Source: Euglena gracilis (taxonomy: Eukaryota; Euglenida; Euglenophyceae; Euglenales). Taken from it: a stretch of DNA of 64,000 nt. Location of the stretch: contig CP154955.1 of assembly GCA_039621445.1 (NCBI GenBank), forward strand, positions 22,371,823 through 22,435,822. Direction: 5' to 3'. Each line of letters starts with the position of its first letter. Positions within the stretch are counted from its first letter, which is position 1. Position numbers and translations under genes: made by a program. The notes under the pieces were generated by a model. That model was given only the letters and a program-made list of their open reading frames with translations, was not told where the DNA came from and ran no database searches. Below are positions 20,270 to 31,400 of the stretch, piece by piece.

Positions 20270-21215
20270 GGAATGGTTGGAATGCAGGGCTCCGAGCGGA
20301 AAATTGGCCATGGGACTTTTGGTGGTCGCTAGCGACCGGTCGCTAGGGTCGCTAGCGACCGGTCGCTAGCGACCATTGGTGGTCGGAGCGACCAGTCGCT
20401 CCGACCACCAATTTTAAGTACACCCCCCCCTTCGAAAAAGTTTTTAAGCCCCCCCCTCGAAAAAATTTTTTTTCAAATTTGGAGGAAAATGACTCAAAAC
20501 CCACCCAAATGCCTTCCAAACCCTCCATTCGGGGGTCAATTTGCAAAAAAAATTGAGTAATATCTTCTCTTTGCACCTGTTCTGTGAAACCATAGCCATA
20601 GTGTGACTTTATCCTTACCTTGCACACATAAGACTACATTCATTACGGAGCGCGACTCGGCCATCCTTGCCTTGCACACACAAGGGGATTTTGTTATTTT
20701 GGGCGTGGGGGGGGGTCGGGGGAGGGGGCGGCAGCCCCCCCCCCCCCCCCCCCCCCCCCGGAGGAGGCCGTAGGTCGACTAAGTTCGCGTATTTTGCAAA
20801 TTAACCACAAAAATACCCTTGGGGGACCCTTGCACACATAAGACTACATTCATTACGGAGCGCGACTCGGCCATCCTTGCCTTGCACACACAAGGGGATT
20901 TTGTTATTTTGGGCGGGGGGGGTCCGGGGGGGGGGGGGGGGGCGGCACCCCCCCCCGGAGGAGGCCGTAGGCCGACTAAGTTCGCGTATATTGCAAATTA
21001 ACCACAAAAATTGAACCCCGAATGGAAATTTTGGAAAATATTTGGATAAAAATTTTTGGGGGGGGGGGGCTTAAAAAATTTTTAGAGGGGGGGGTGGACT
21101 TAAAATTGGTGGTCGGCCCGACCACCAATGGTCAGTAGACTTGGTCGCTAGCGACCGGTCGCTAGCGACCACCAAAAGTTCCATGGCCAATAATCCGCAA
21201 TGAGCCGGAATGCAG
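20270..21215. repeat. Foldback of about 0.94 kb containing a 212-bp tandem duplication
   Basis: The left arm (about 20277-20480: GGAATGCAGGGCTCC, CCATGGGACTTTTGGTGGTC, TCGCTAGCGACC repeats, CCACCAATTTTAAG) is mirrored by the right arm (about 21060-21215). Between them a segment starting CTTGCACACATAAGACTACA occurs twice, at about 20617 and 20829, so it is duplicated with a period of about 212 bp and includes a C or G homopolymer in each copy. Confidence 0.7.
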
Positions 21216-21984
21216 GCTTTTGCTTTAAGGGATTGCAGTACCTCCCCCCCCCCCCGGGGAGCTGGACTGCAGCTACCGGAGGGATGAAAATACCGCCTGG
21301 CACGAATACCGAAGGGATAAATACCGAACGGATTAATCACGCCATCAGACCGTGTCCGCGCGGATTAATTCCGCTCGTCGAAAAGCAAGCTATGGTAATC
21401 GTGATCATGCAGCTGGCGTTTTGCACGACACGAAACTCCCCACGCCGAACTTCTTTGTGATGTTTTTTTCCGCAACAGTGGGGAAAGGAAACCCCCCTAA
21501 CCTTGGGGGGCGGGGCCTTGGGGTCCTTAAAAATCAAGGGACACCCCTCAGGACCCCCCACAATCCCCCCGGCACCCCCCAGGCAGCCGAATGCAGCCCC
21601 TGGGGGGGGGGGGGCAGGTTTAAAAAATTGAAAAAAAAATTCGTTTCGTTGCTTTTTTAAAAAATTTTGGGGTATAGGGGGATGCCCAAACTACGTTTTC
21701 CTTTAGCTGGGACAGTGGTGGGGCAGTTAGTGTTCTGAGACCCTTGTCCCACAAGGGGGGGCATCTGCCACAGAAGCGAGTTTTTGGGATGGATCCCTCT
21801 CAGAGTTGAAGGGTCCCAAATCTGGGGGAAATTGGGTGGGGAAGGCTGAAAGATGTACCAGAATGTTTTACGGCAAGATTTTTACAGCACTGGGAAAAGG
21901 ACACAGCACAATGCCCAAGGCAAAACATATGCAGGCCAGTGACATTTACTGCTGCAGCTATGGTGGATGACCATGTAGGAGTAG

Positions 21985-24235
21985 TGGGCCCCGAGCGGAT
22001 TTCCGGAGGTGGTCGCTGTGGAGGTCGGGCCGACCTGGTCGGTCCGACCAGGAGGTCGGCCCGACCATGGTCGGCCCGACCACCTGGTCGGCCCGACCTT
22101 ATCGACCTGTGGAGGTCGGGCCGACCTGGTCGGCCCGACCTCCATTTTTTTGCACTACCCCCCCCCCTTTCTGGAAATTTAAGCCCCCCCCTGAAAATTT
22201 TTTTTGTCCAAATCACCCCAAAACCAGTCAAAACCCACTTAAATGGCTCCAGAACCCTCCAATCGGGGGTGAATATGCAAAAACGTGGGGGGGAAATGAC
22301 CATTTTGGGCCACTTTTGGCAAAAGAACACCTCTCCCCATCGGATTTTCAATATAATTGCAAAATTTTGCACAAAAAGGATTTAGCCCTCCAAGTATGTT
22401 GCCAACATAGAGGGGATTTTGTTATTTGAGGGGGGGGGTGCGGGGGGGGCGGAGCCCCCCCCGCCTATGAAAAAGTGAGCCACAAAAACGACTTAGCCCC
22501 CGAGTATGTTGCCAACTCAGAAGGGATTTTGTTATTTGACGTTCGGATGGGGGTGGAGGGAGGAGTGTCCTGCCTCTCGTGATGCAGAATGCTTGCATTT
22601 CTAAAGGATTTTCATGTAATCCCTGTTTCATCATTGTTTTTTTACCCCTCCGGGCCCCCATCAAGGGTCCACCGACCCCCCACCGTCCAAAGATTTCCAT
22701 CTGAGGGTGTTTATGTTGGTGTAAGACACTTATTTGGACCCATCCGGACCATTTCCGGGTGATTTGGGCCCGCCGCATCGGCCGAAGGCCGAAGGCCGCA
22801 CAGCGGCCGAAGGCCGCTGCAATTCAGAACTTGAAAAGTGGATGACGTTATTTAAAGGAGTAGGGTTAGGGTCAAGTTTCCATCCCTAACTGTCCCACCC
22901 CATCCCCTCAACGTCGTTAAATTGGTGTCTACAGGGGACCCAGCGAACCCAAAGAGGCGCCCAACTAGGGTTAAAAACATTGGGGGACCCGAGCGAGGCG
23001 CCGACCCTTCAGCTGGTCGATCGACCCTTCAACTATTTGGTGGCAGGCTGGAAGGGGGGGCTGGCTAGCCGGCCGACTAGTCGGCTGACTAGAAGGCCGA
23101 AGGCCGAAGGCCGCGCAGCGGCCGAAGGCCGCTGCAACTCAGAACTTGAAAAGTGGATGACGTTATTTAAAGGAGTAGGGTTAGGGTCAAGTTTCCATCC
23201 CTAACTGTCCCACCCCATCCCCTCAACGTCGTTAAATTGGTGTCTACAGGGGACCCAGCGAACCCAAAGAGGCGCCCAACTAGGGTTAAAAACATTGGGG
23301 GACCCGAGCGAGGCGCCGAAGGCGCCGAGCGAGGGTCCCCCAATGTGTATTAACCCTAGTTGGGCGCCTCTTTGGGGTAGCTGGTCCCCTGCAGGCACCA
23401 CTTTTTCACGCATCAGTCACCGACCCTTCAGCTGGTCGATCGACCCTTCGACTATTTGGTGGCAGGCTGGAAGGGGGGGCTGGCTAGCCGGCCGACTAGT
23501 CGGCTGACTAGCCAATTCGTTGGCCGACCGACGACGCCAATTGGTCGGTTGGCCTAGTCGGCAGCTAGTCGGTGAGGCAAGAGGGGGGGGGAGCCAGTTG
23601 GCCGACTAGTCGGCGAACTACCCACTCTGTGCTACTGAGTCAACCGCCGACTTTTAAACCCCCTGAAAGAAAACTTCGGATGGGGTGGAGGGGGGGGTTT
23701 TCTGCCTCTCGTGAGAGTCATGGCCAGTTTCCCCCCTAGGACGCCCCCAGGACCCACCGGGGGGCGGAACCCACTTTAGAATAACCTGAACTTGTGCTGC
23801 AAAATTTCTGCCAAAAAAATGCGGGACCCACCAAGGACCCCCCCAGCACCCCCCCAGGACCCCCCCAGCACCCTCCGAAGGACCCCCCCAGGACCCCCCC
23901 AGGACCCCCCAGGACCCCCCCAGACCCCCCCCCAGGACCCCCCCAGGACATGGTCTTGGGGGGGGGAGAACTGGCCATAACGGGTCATAGCGGGTGATTT
24001 GGGTCCGCCACAGACCATTTTTATGCCCACCGACCAGCCACCGACCACCCACCGACCAAGGGGGGGGGGGGCTTAAAAATGCAAAAAAGGGGGGGGGTAG
24101 TGCAGAAAAATGGTGGTCGGCCCGACCTGGTCGGCCCGACCTCCACAGGTCGGTCGACCACCTCCACAGGTCGGGCCGACCATGGTCGGCCCGACCTCCA
24201 CAGCGACCACCTCCGGAAATCCGCACGGAGCCGGA
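21985..24235. repeat. Inverted arms about 2.2 kb apart, GTCGGCCCGACC-rich
   Basis: CCGAGCGGATTTCCGGAGGT followed by GGTCGCTGTGGAGG (about 21992) is inverted at about 24198-24225. Both arms continue into many GGTCGGCCCGACC palindromes (22020-22145 and 24115-24200), then into C-run / G-run segments with GGAAATTTAAG-like words. Confidence 0.65.
22783..23515 (+). repeat. Direct duplication of about 220 bp plus a shared 85-bp segment
   Basis: CGAAGGCCGAAGGCCGC...GCAGCGGCCGAAGGCCGCTG through GACCCGAGCGAGGCGCCG occurs at about 22783-23003 and again at about 23093-23315, nearly identical. The segment CAGCTGGTCGATCGACCCTT to GACTAG occurs at about 23008-23092 and 23428-23512. The second copy adjoins an inverted GGCGCCGAGCGAGGGTCCCC half, making a local foldback. 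Confidence 0.75.
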
Positions 24236-25350
24236 GTAGTGGTCCAGTAAAAGGCCCGGCCAGGCGCACATCCCCAGGCCACCGGTGTATGACCGTCGTG
24301 GACCATGGGGGGGCCAGGGCCAACCACAGCACAGCCACTGGCACCAGAACAGGGCCACAGCCAAATACAGAAAGAAGGCGGTTCTGGTAACTTGTGGACT
24401 GGGGGACAACAGGTGGCGGGTAGATGCGGCCGTGTTGGTGGCGAGGAATCCCAGGGTCATAAAGAAGTGGTCACCATCTGTAAGTGGAGAGGCTTGGGCC
24501 ACAGGATTCCAGCAGCTTCAGAAAAAGGTCGTAGGCACAGAATGAAGTCAGGCCAATTGAAACAAGTCCGGGACGGAACTCTGAGACCAACTGTGCAGCT
24601 TGAACCAGTTCAAATGATGGCATATAGGTGATCCGACATTTTGTGTGAAACGACAGGTGAATCAGGAGTTGCTCTTCTTCGCGAACAGCCTGCGCCTAAT
24701 ACCGCCGGACAAAATCCGCTCTGCCTCCGTTATCGGATTCCGTTCAAAAATCACTTCGGTATTAATCCAACCGGTAAATAATGCAGAGCGGTATTTTCAT
24801 CCCTCCGGTAGTCCAAATTTGGCTAGTGGGATTTCTAGCAGACCCCCCCCCCCGGGGGGGTCTGCTAGCAGGGCTAGCTAGTGGAATTTTTTTTTCCAGT
24901 GACCGGCGTGAAGCGCCGAAAATTTTTTTGGGACCCCCAAAAATGGCCCCGGACCCACCCGGGGGGGAGGGGGGGTCTAGCTAGTCCACTTTTTCCAGTG
25001 TCTGGCCGATTGGCTAGCCAGTAACCCCCCCCCCCCAAAATAACCCCCCCCCCCCCCCGGTGTGTTATTTGGGCACCCGAACTGGGGCCCCAGGGGGGGG
25101 GGGGTGTTATTTGGGGGGGGGGGGTTATTTTTACATGGAAAACCAAAGGAAAACGGGGGGGGTGTTATTTGGGCGCTTGAAAACGGCCCCCGAGTGGGGG
25201 GGTGTTATTTGGGGGGTGCTATTTGAGGGGGGGTTTACTCCCCCCCGGGGGTCCTTAAGCAAAAGCCTGTTGGAGTGAGAAAGGGAAGGAAGTACCTGAA
25301 ATCTTTGTCTTTGGTCGCATTATTCTTTCGACCATTTTCCAACAGGAACC
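23516..25350. other. Upstream region of the dehydrogenase gene; repeats, no other gene seen
   Basis: It contains repeated GGACCCCCCCAG words (23820-23950), the inverted arm at 24115-24235, and CTAGC-rich DNA (24825-25020). GTGTTATTTGGG words sit between C and G runs (25027-25235), probably a word-type foldback also related to 33105-33275. A CTACCGGAGGGATG segment at 21272 is inverted at about 24795-24812. Confidence 0.5.
25325..25345 (+). promoter_or_regulatory. Probable SL trans-splice acceptor
   Basis: A pyrimidine-rich stretch ends TTTTCCAACAG at 25345, five bases before the ATG. In euglenids most nuclear mRNAs receive the spliced leader at such an AG, giving a very short 5' untranslated region. 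Inferred from sequence alone. Confidence 0.6.
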
Positions 25351-25458
25351 ATGGCTGACCCAATCCAAGTCCTGAAGACGTCGCCCTATTTCGAAGACCT
25401 GAGTGAGATGCACCTGGCCCTCATCTCCACCATTGTGGAGGAGCGGAACTTCAAAGAC
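25351..25458 (+). CDS. Exon 1: start of the cyclic-nucleotide-binding-like domain
   Basis: Starts MADPIQVLKTSPYFEDLSEM, typical of the helical lead of the fold ('F..L....L..l......r.f'), and ends RNFKD (residue 36). The frame would hit a stop soon after if read through, so the exon must end here. The junction is inferred from continuity of the fold: NFKD joins DVLVKEGAP to give the usual strand-turn-strand. GACG occurs on both sides of the junction, so the cut is ambiguous by up to four bases. Confidence 0.85.
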
Positions 25459-28400
25459 GGCAACCACAGATTCATTTGAATTTTTGGGCTCCAGGGGGGG
25501 GCAGGGTTTGATATAAGGAGGGCGTACATGGTTTAGGTGGGGGGTGTCCCCCCCCCTCCTGGCCAGCAGGGGGGGGTCCGGACCCCCCCCCACCTGCCAG
25601 GGGGGTCCGGACCTACCCTCGGGGGGTACCCGGGACCCCCCCCCCAAAAGGGTCAATTTTTTCCTCCGGCGCTTTGCGCCGAAATTTTTTTGCATTTTTG
25701 GCACATTTTTTTTGCCCAAAAAGTGCCCAAAATGGCACTTTTGGTCGTTTTGGGGGGTCAAAAAATTTCGGCCCGGCACTTTGCGCCGGGCCGAAATTCG
25801 GTCACCCAGACCGCGCAACTGTTTAGGTGGGGGGGGTGTCCCCCCACCCCCCCCCCCCTCCTGGCTCGCAGAGGGGGGGTCCGGACCACCTCCCCCACCT
25901 GTCCTTATATCGAACCCTGGGGGGGGGGTGCATTGGCATAGATCAGTGCATTGGCATGTATCAGGGACATTGGTATGCAGCAAGGAGGGTTGTCCCATGG
26001 AGATTAAAAGGACTTTTTGATTTGGGCTCAAAATTCACGATTCTAGGGCTCCGTGCGGATTCCTGTGGGTGCTCATCCTGGGGGTGATGCCGACCTGGTC
26101 GGCCCGACCTGTGGTCGGCCCGACCCCTGTTGGTGGGATACCGACCTCTGGGGGTGATGCCGACCTGGTCGGCCCGACCCCCAGAAATCCGCATTACCCC
26201 CCCACCTTTTGGAAATTTAAGCCCCCCCCCCTTTCGTTTGAATAGGTCAATTGTTAAGTAAGGTAAAAATTTAATTAAAAAATTTAATAACGTGACCCCC
26301 CACCCTATATGGCACCCCCTCGGGAGTGTTTTGACCCCCCTGGCGACTATTAGGGGGGGGGTGACAATTAGGGGGGGGGGTTACTCAATTTACCCCACAT
26401 TTCCATGGGTCCATGGGTAACCCCCCCAATTGTCGCCCCCCAAGGGGGGGGCGACTATTAGGGGGGGGGTGACAAATAGGGGGGGGGTCACATTAAACCC
26501 CTTTTTTCTGCCAACCCCTTCTCGGGTGCAAGTCGACCAAACCCTATCCCTTTCATTAACAAAATCAACCCCTTTTATCTGCCAACCCCTTTTATCTGCC
26601 AACCCCTTCTCGGGTGCAAGTCGACCTAACCCTATCCCTTTCATTAACAAAATCAACCCCTTTTATCTGCCAACCCCTTCTCGGGTGCAAGTCGACCTAA
26701 CCCTATCCCTTTCATTAACAAAATAAACCCCTTTTATCTGCCAACCCCTTCTCGGGTGCAAGTCGACCAAACCCTATCCCTTTCATTAACAAAATCAACC
26801 CCCTTTATCTGCCAACCCCTTTTATCTGCCAACCCCTTCTCGGGTGCAAGTCGACCAAACCCTATCCCTTTCATTAACAAAATCAACCCCTTTTATCTGC
26901 CAACCCCTTTTATCTGCCAACCCCTTCTCGGGTGCAAGTCGACCTAACCCTATCCCTTTCATTAACAAAATCAACCCCTTTTATCTGCCAACCCCTTTTA
27001 TCTGCCAACCCCTTCTCGGGTGCAAGTCGACCTAACCCTATCCCTTTCATTAACAAAATAAACCCCTTTTATCTGCCAACCCCTTTTATCTGCCAACCCC
27101 TTCTCGGGTGCAAGTCGACCTAACCCTATCCCTTTCATTAACAAAGTAAACCCCTTTTATCAGCCAACCCCTTTTCGGGTGCAAGTCGACCTAACCCTAT
27201 CCCTTTCATTAACAAATCAACCCCTTTTATCTGCCAACCCCTTCTCGGGTGCAAGTCGACCTAACCCTATGGTGCAAGTCGACCAAACCCTATCCCTTTC
27301 ATTTACTACAAAAAAAGAGGTGTCGGACGCCGGTTCTGTCCAAAGCCCGGCGTTCCAAACGCCGGTTCCGTCCGAAGGACGGAACCGGCGTTTGGAACGC
27401 CGGGCTTTGGACAGAACCGGCGTCCGACACCTCTTGTTTAAGCCGGCGTTTTAGAGACGCCGGGCTCAGGACAGAACCGGCGTCCCCAACCTTCGGCCAA
27501 AGGACACTCCCAGGACCAATCTCCGACCACTGATCTGCAATGTCACACCACTTTGCACTTCACCAAATTCCGGCGATCGCGAGGGTATTTCTGGCTGTGT
27601 CAATCGTCTTGGTATAAAATCACCCCTCGATCGAAAGCTCTTTTCATCAGACGACTGGCGATCACCACCAAATTCAGCCACGTCGCCTGGAGCTCTTATT
27701 TTCTGTCAGTGGGGAATCCTAATTTCACAACTCTGGTGCCCCCCCAAGGCCCTCAGGTCGTTGATTCGAAGAGGAAAAACGTTTCTGTAAGGTTTATTAA
27801 GCATCTTAAACCAAAAATCACTGAAAATTGCGACAAATTTCGACTCAGATTCTGGCCGGTCCGACGATCGCGAGCGTATCTCGGGCTGCGTGCAACGTTA
27901 GGGTACCAAGTTACCCCTCGATCGAAAGCTCTTTTCAACAGACGACCAGCGGTGCTCATCAGATCTTTCCACGCTGCACGGTAGTCTATTTCCAAATCTG
28001 GGCAAATTTTCACCAAATTTGGATATCCACCCCAGTGGTCCCCAGATGGCAAAATTCATTGTCCTTGGTGGTTGAAACACTCATACCAGCACCTCAGGGC
28101 CACTTTTGGGCACTTTTGGTGACATTTTTAGGAATGAAAATCGGACGCCGGGCTTTGGACAAAGCCGGCGTTCCGGCGATTTTGTAAAGCCGGCGTTCCT
28201 AACGCCGGGCTTTAGGACAGAACCGGCGTCCGGAAAGCCCGTGGGGGGGGACGCCGGTTCTGTCCTGAGCCCGGCGTCTCAAACGCCGGCTTTACAAAAT
28301 CAACCCCTTTTATCTGCCAACCCCTTTTATCTGCCAACCCCTTTTCGGGTGCAAGTCGACCTAACCCTATCCCTTTCATTAACAAAATAAACCCCCCTTA

Positions 28401-31400
28401 TTATCCACTTCTCGTTAGGGTGCAAGTCGACCTAACCCTATCCCTTTCATTTAAAAAAATCAACCCCTTTTATCTGCCAACCCCTTTTCGGGTGCAAGTC
28501 GACCTAACCCTATCCCTTTCATTAACAAAATAACCCCCTTTTATCTGCCAACCCCTTTTATCTGCCAACCCCTTTTCGGGTGCAAGTCGACCTAACCCTA
28601 TCCCTTTCATTAACAAAATCAACCCCTTTTATCTGCCAACCCCTTTTATCTGCCAACCCCTTTTCGGGTGCAAGTCGACCTAACCCTATCCCTTTCATTA
28701 ACAAAATAAACCCCTTTTATCTGCCAACCCCTTTTTGGGTGCAAGTCGACCTAACCCTATCCCTTTCATTAACAAAATCAACCCCTTTTATCTGCCAACC
28801 CCTTTTATCTGCCAACCCCTTTTCGGGTGCAAGTCGACCTAACCCTATCCCTTTCATTAACAAAATAAACCCCTTTTATCTGCCAACCCCTTTTATCTGC
28901 CAACCCGACCTAACCCTATCCCTTTCATTAACAAAAGAAACCCCTTTTATCTGCCAACCCCTTTTATCTGCCGGGTGCAAGTCGACCTAACCCTATCCCT
29001 TTCATTAACAAAATAAACCCCTTTTATCTGCCAACCCCTTTTATCTGCCAACCCCTTCTCGGGTGCAAGTCGACCTAACCCTATCCCTTTCATTAACAAA
29101 ATAAACCCCTTTTATCTGCCAACCCCTTATCGAGTGCAAGTCAACCTAACCCTATCCCTTTCATTAACAAAATCAACCCCTTTTATCTGCCAACCCCTTT
29201 TATCTGCCAACCCCTTTTCGGGTGCAAGTCGACCTAACCCTATCCCTTTCATTAACAAAATCCAGTTCTTTTATCTGCCAACCCCTTTTATCTGCCAACC
29301 CCTTCTCGGGTGCAAGTCGACCTAACCCTATCCCTTTCATTAACAAAATAAACCCCTTTTATCTGCCAACCCCTTTTCGGGTGCAAGTCGACCTAACCCT
29401 ATCCCTTTCATTAACAAATTAAACCCCTTTTATCTGCCAACCCCTTTTATCTGCCAACCCCTTTTCGGGTGCAAGTCGACCTAACCCTATCCCTTTCATT
29501 AACAAAATAAACCCCTTTTATCTGCCAACCCCTTTTCTGGTGCAAGTCGACCTAACCCTATCCCTTTCATTAACAAATCAACCCCTTTTATCTGCCAACC
29601 CCTTTTATCTGCCAACCCCTTTTCGGGTGCAAGTCGACCTAACCCTATCCCTTTCATTAACAAAATAAACCCCTTTTATCTGCCAACCCCTTTTATCTGC
29701 CAACCCCTTTTCGGGTGCAAGTCGACCTAACCCTATCCCTTTCATTAACAAAAGTAAACCCTTTTATCTACCAACCCCTTTTTTCTGCCAACCCCTTTTC
29801 GGGTGCAAGTCGACCTAACCCTATATCCCTTTCATTAACAAAATAAACCCCTTTTATCTGCCAACCCCTTCTCGGGTGCAAGTCGACCTAACCCTATCCC
29901 TTTCATTAACAAAATAAACCCCTTTTATCTGCCAACCCCTTTTATCTGCCAACCCCTTTTCGGGTGCAAGTCGACCTAACCCTATCCCTTTCATTAACAA
30001 AATAAACCCCTTTTATCTGCCAACCCCTTTTCGGGTGCATGTTGATCTCGTCTTTTGGAAACCCGGGGGGGGGGCTTAAATTTCCAAAGAGGGGGGGGTA
30101 ATGCAGATTTCTGGGGGTGATACCGACCTGGTCGGTATCACCCCCAGGGGTAGTTATCGACCTGGTCGGCAAAACCCCCAAAAAAAACACCCATGAAACA
30201 CCATGTTGCACTTACCAAAGCCGACCAGGGCCCAAAAGGGCCAAAACACGTATGCAAAATTCATTTCCTGACCCACCTTAGGTGGGGGTTGAACCCTCAT
30301 ACCATGCCGACCAGGCCCCAGGGCACGTTGAGTTGACCGAGGAAGGGGTGAAAAAGGAATTCAGCACTTTCCTGAACCAATTTCGACTCTGATTCTGGGG
30401 GGGACGATCGCGAGCGTATCGGGCTGCGGCCCGGGGAGCATCGATCAAGCCGCACCAGGGCCCCAGACCCGGGCGACCGACGCAGCCTCCCACCGCAATG
30501 CCGACAAAATCAACCCCTTTGTTAATTCATAATGTCAAGTTTTATTCATTAGAATGAGGAATTAGGCCTTTTTTAAAGCCCAGTTTTAGATTTTTCTGCC
30601 ATCTGGGCTTTTACACAAGGCCACCTTTGGGGACACTTTTTGCCACTTTTTGGTCCTTTTTAATCGCTTTTTATAACCCCTTTTTTTGTAACCATATCCC
30701 TTTTTGGCCCTATTTTCATTAAATAACCAACCCTATTCGCCAATTTTTTGACCCTTCTCGGGAACCAATTTTTGGCCATTAACAAAAACCTTTTTGTTTA
30801 TCTGCCAATTTTGTAAATCACCTTGTGCCATTTTATTTTGGGGCAAGTCGACCTTTTCATTAACAAAATAAAAACCTTTTCTTATTCAACCCCTTTTTTT
30901 GTAAGGGTTTTTCAAAATTTTTTGCCAACCCCTTTTTTGCCAATTTGCCTTTAATTATTTTTGAGCTTTCGCCAGGTGAAACCCTTCTGCCAATTGCAAA
31001 AACCACAGTGGCCAACAGCTATCTCTTTGGTGCCCACCCCTTTTTGGCCATTTTTATTTCCATAACAACCCCTTTTTCTTAGTTTTACAACCCTATCCCT
31101 TTCATTAACAAAATCAAACTCTGCCAATTACCCAACTTTTCTCGACCGACCCATCCCCATTAAATAAATTTTTCTAACCCTTTTTCATATGCAACATATT
31201 TTTTTTGGCAATTTTCTTTTGTCCCTTTTGGTAATTTTGGGTCTTTTTCAACAACCTTTTTTTCTGTTTGATACCCCCAACCATGGGCGAATATTTGCCA
31301 ACCACCGACCAAGGGCCGATCCCACCACCAGGGACCAGGCCGACCAGGGCCTACCATTAAACCATGGTAAGTGACCCTGTGCCGGGGGTTGGTCGGCGAC

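Larger units (their letters stand above)
21213..25269. mobile_element. Possible 4-kb CAG...CTG element with decayed 8-bp duplication
   Basis: The ends CAGGCTTTTGCTTTAAGG (21213) and CCTTAAGCAAAAGCCTG (to 25269) are inverted with one indel. The flanks CCGGAATG and TTGGAGTG agree at five of eight bases. Other foldbacks nest inside. This could be an old composite element or chance pairing of two unrelated relatives. Confidence 0.35.

Noticed and set aside
22860-22880. Telomere or chromosome end (GTAGGGTTAGGG)
   Set aside because: Only one to two repeat units, inside a direct duplication and followed by ordinary sequence on both sides.
25351-25479. A 42-codon stand-alone peptide from the exon 1 ATG to the first stop
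   Set aside because: Residues 1-36 are clearly the start of a nucleotide-binding-like domain that continues in exon 2; the remaining codons are intron.
26510-30035. CRISPR-like array or a repetitive protein gene (frames around MQVDLTLSLSLTK)
   Set aside because: The whole unit repeats with no unique spacers, and the 88-bp period is not a multiple of three, so frames do not persist. It is a satellite.
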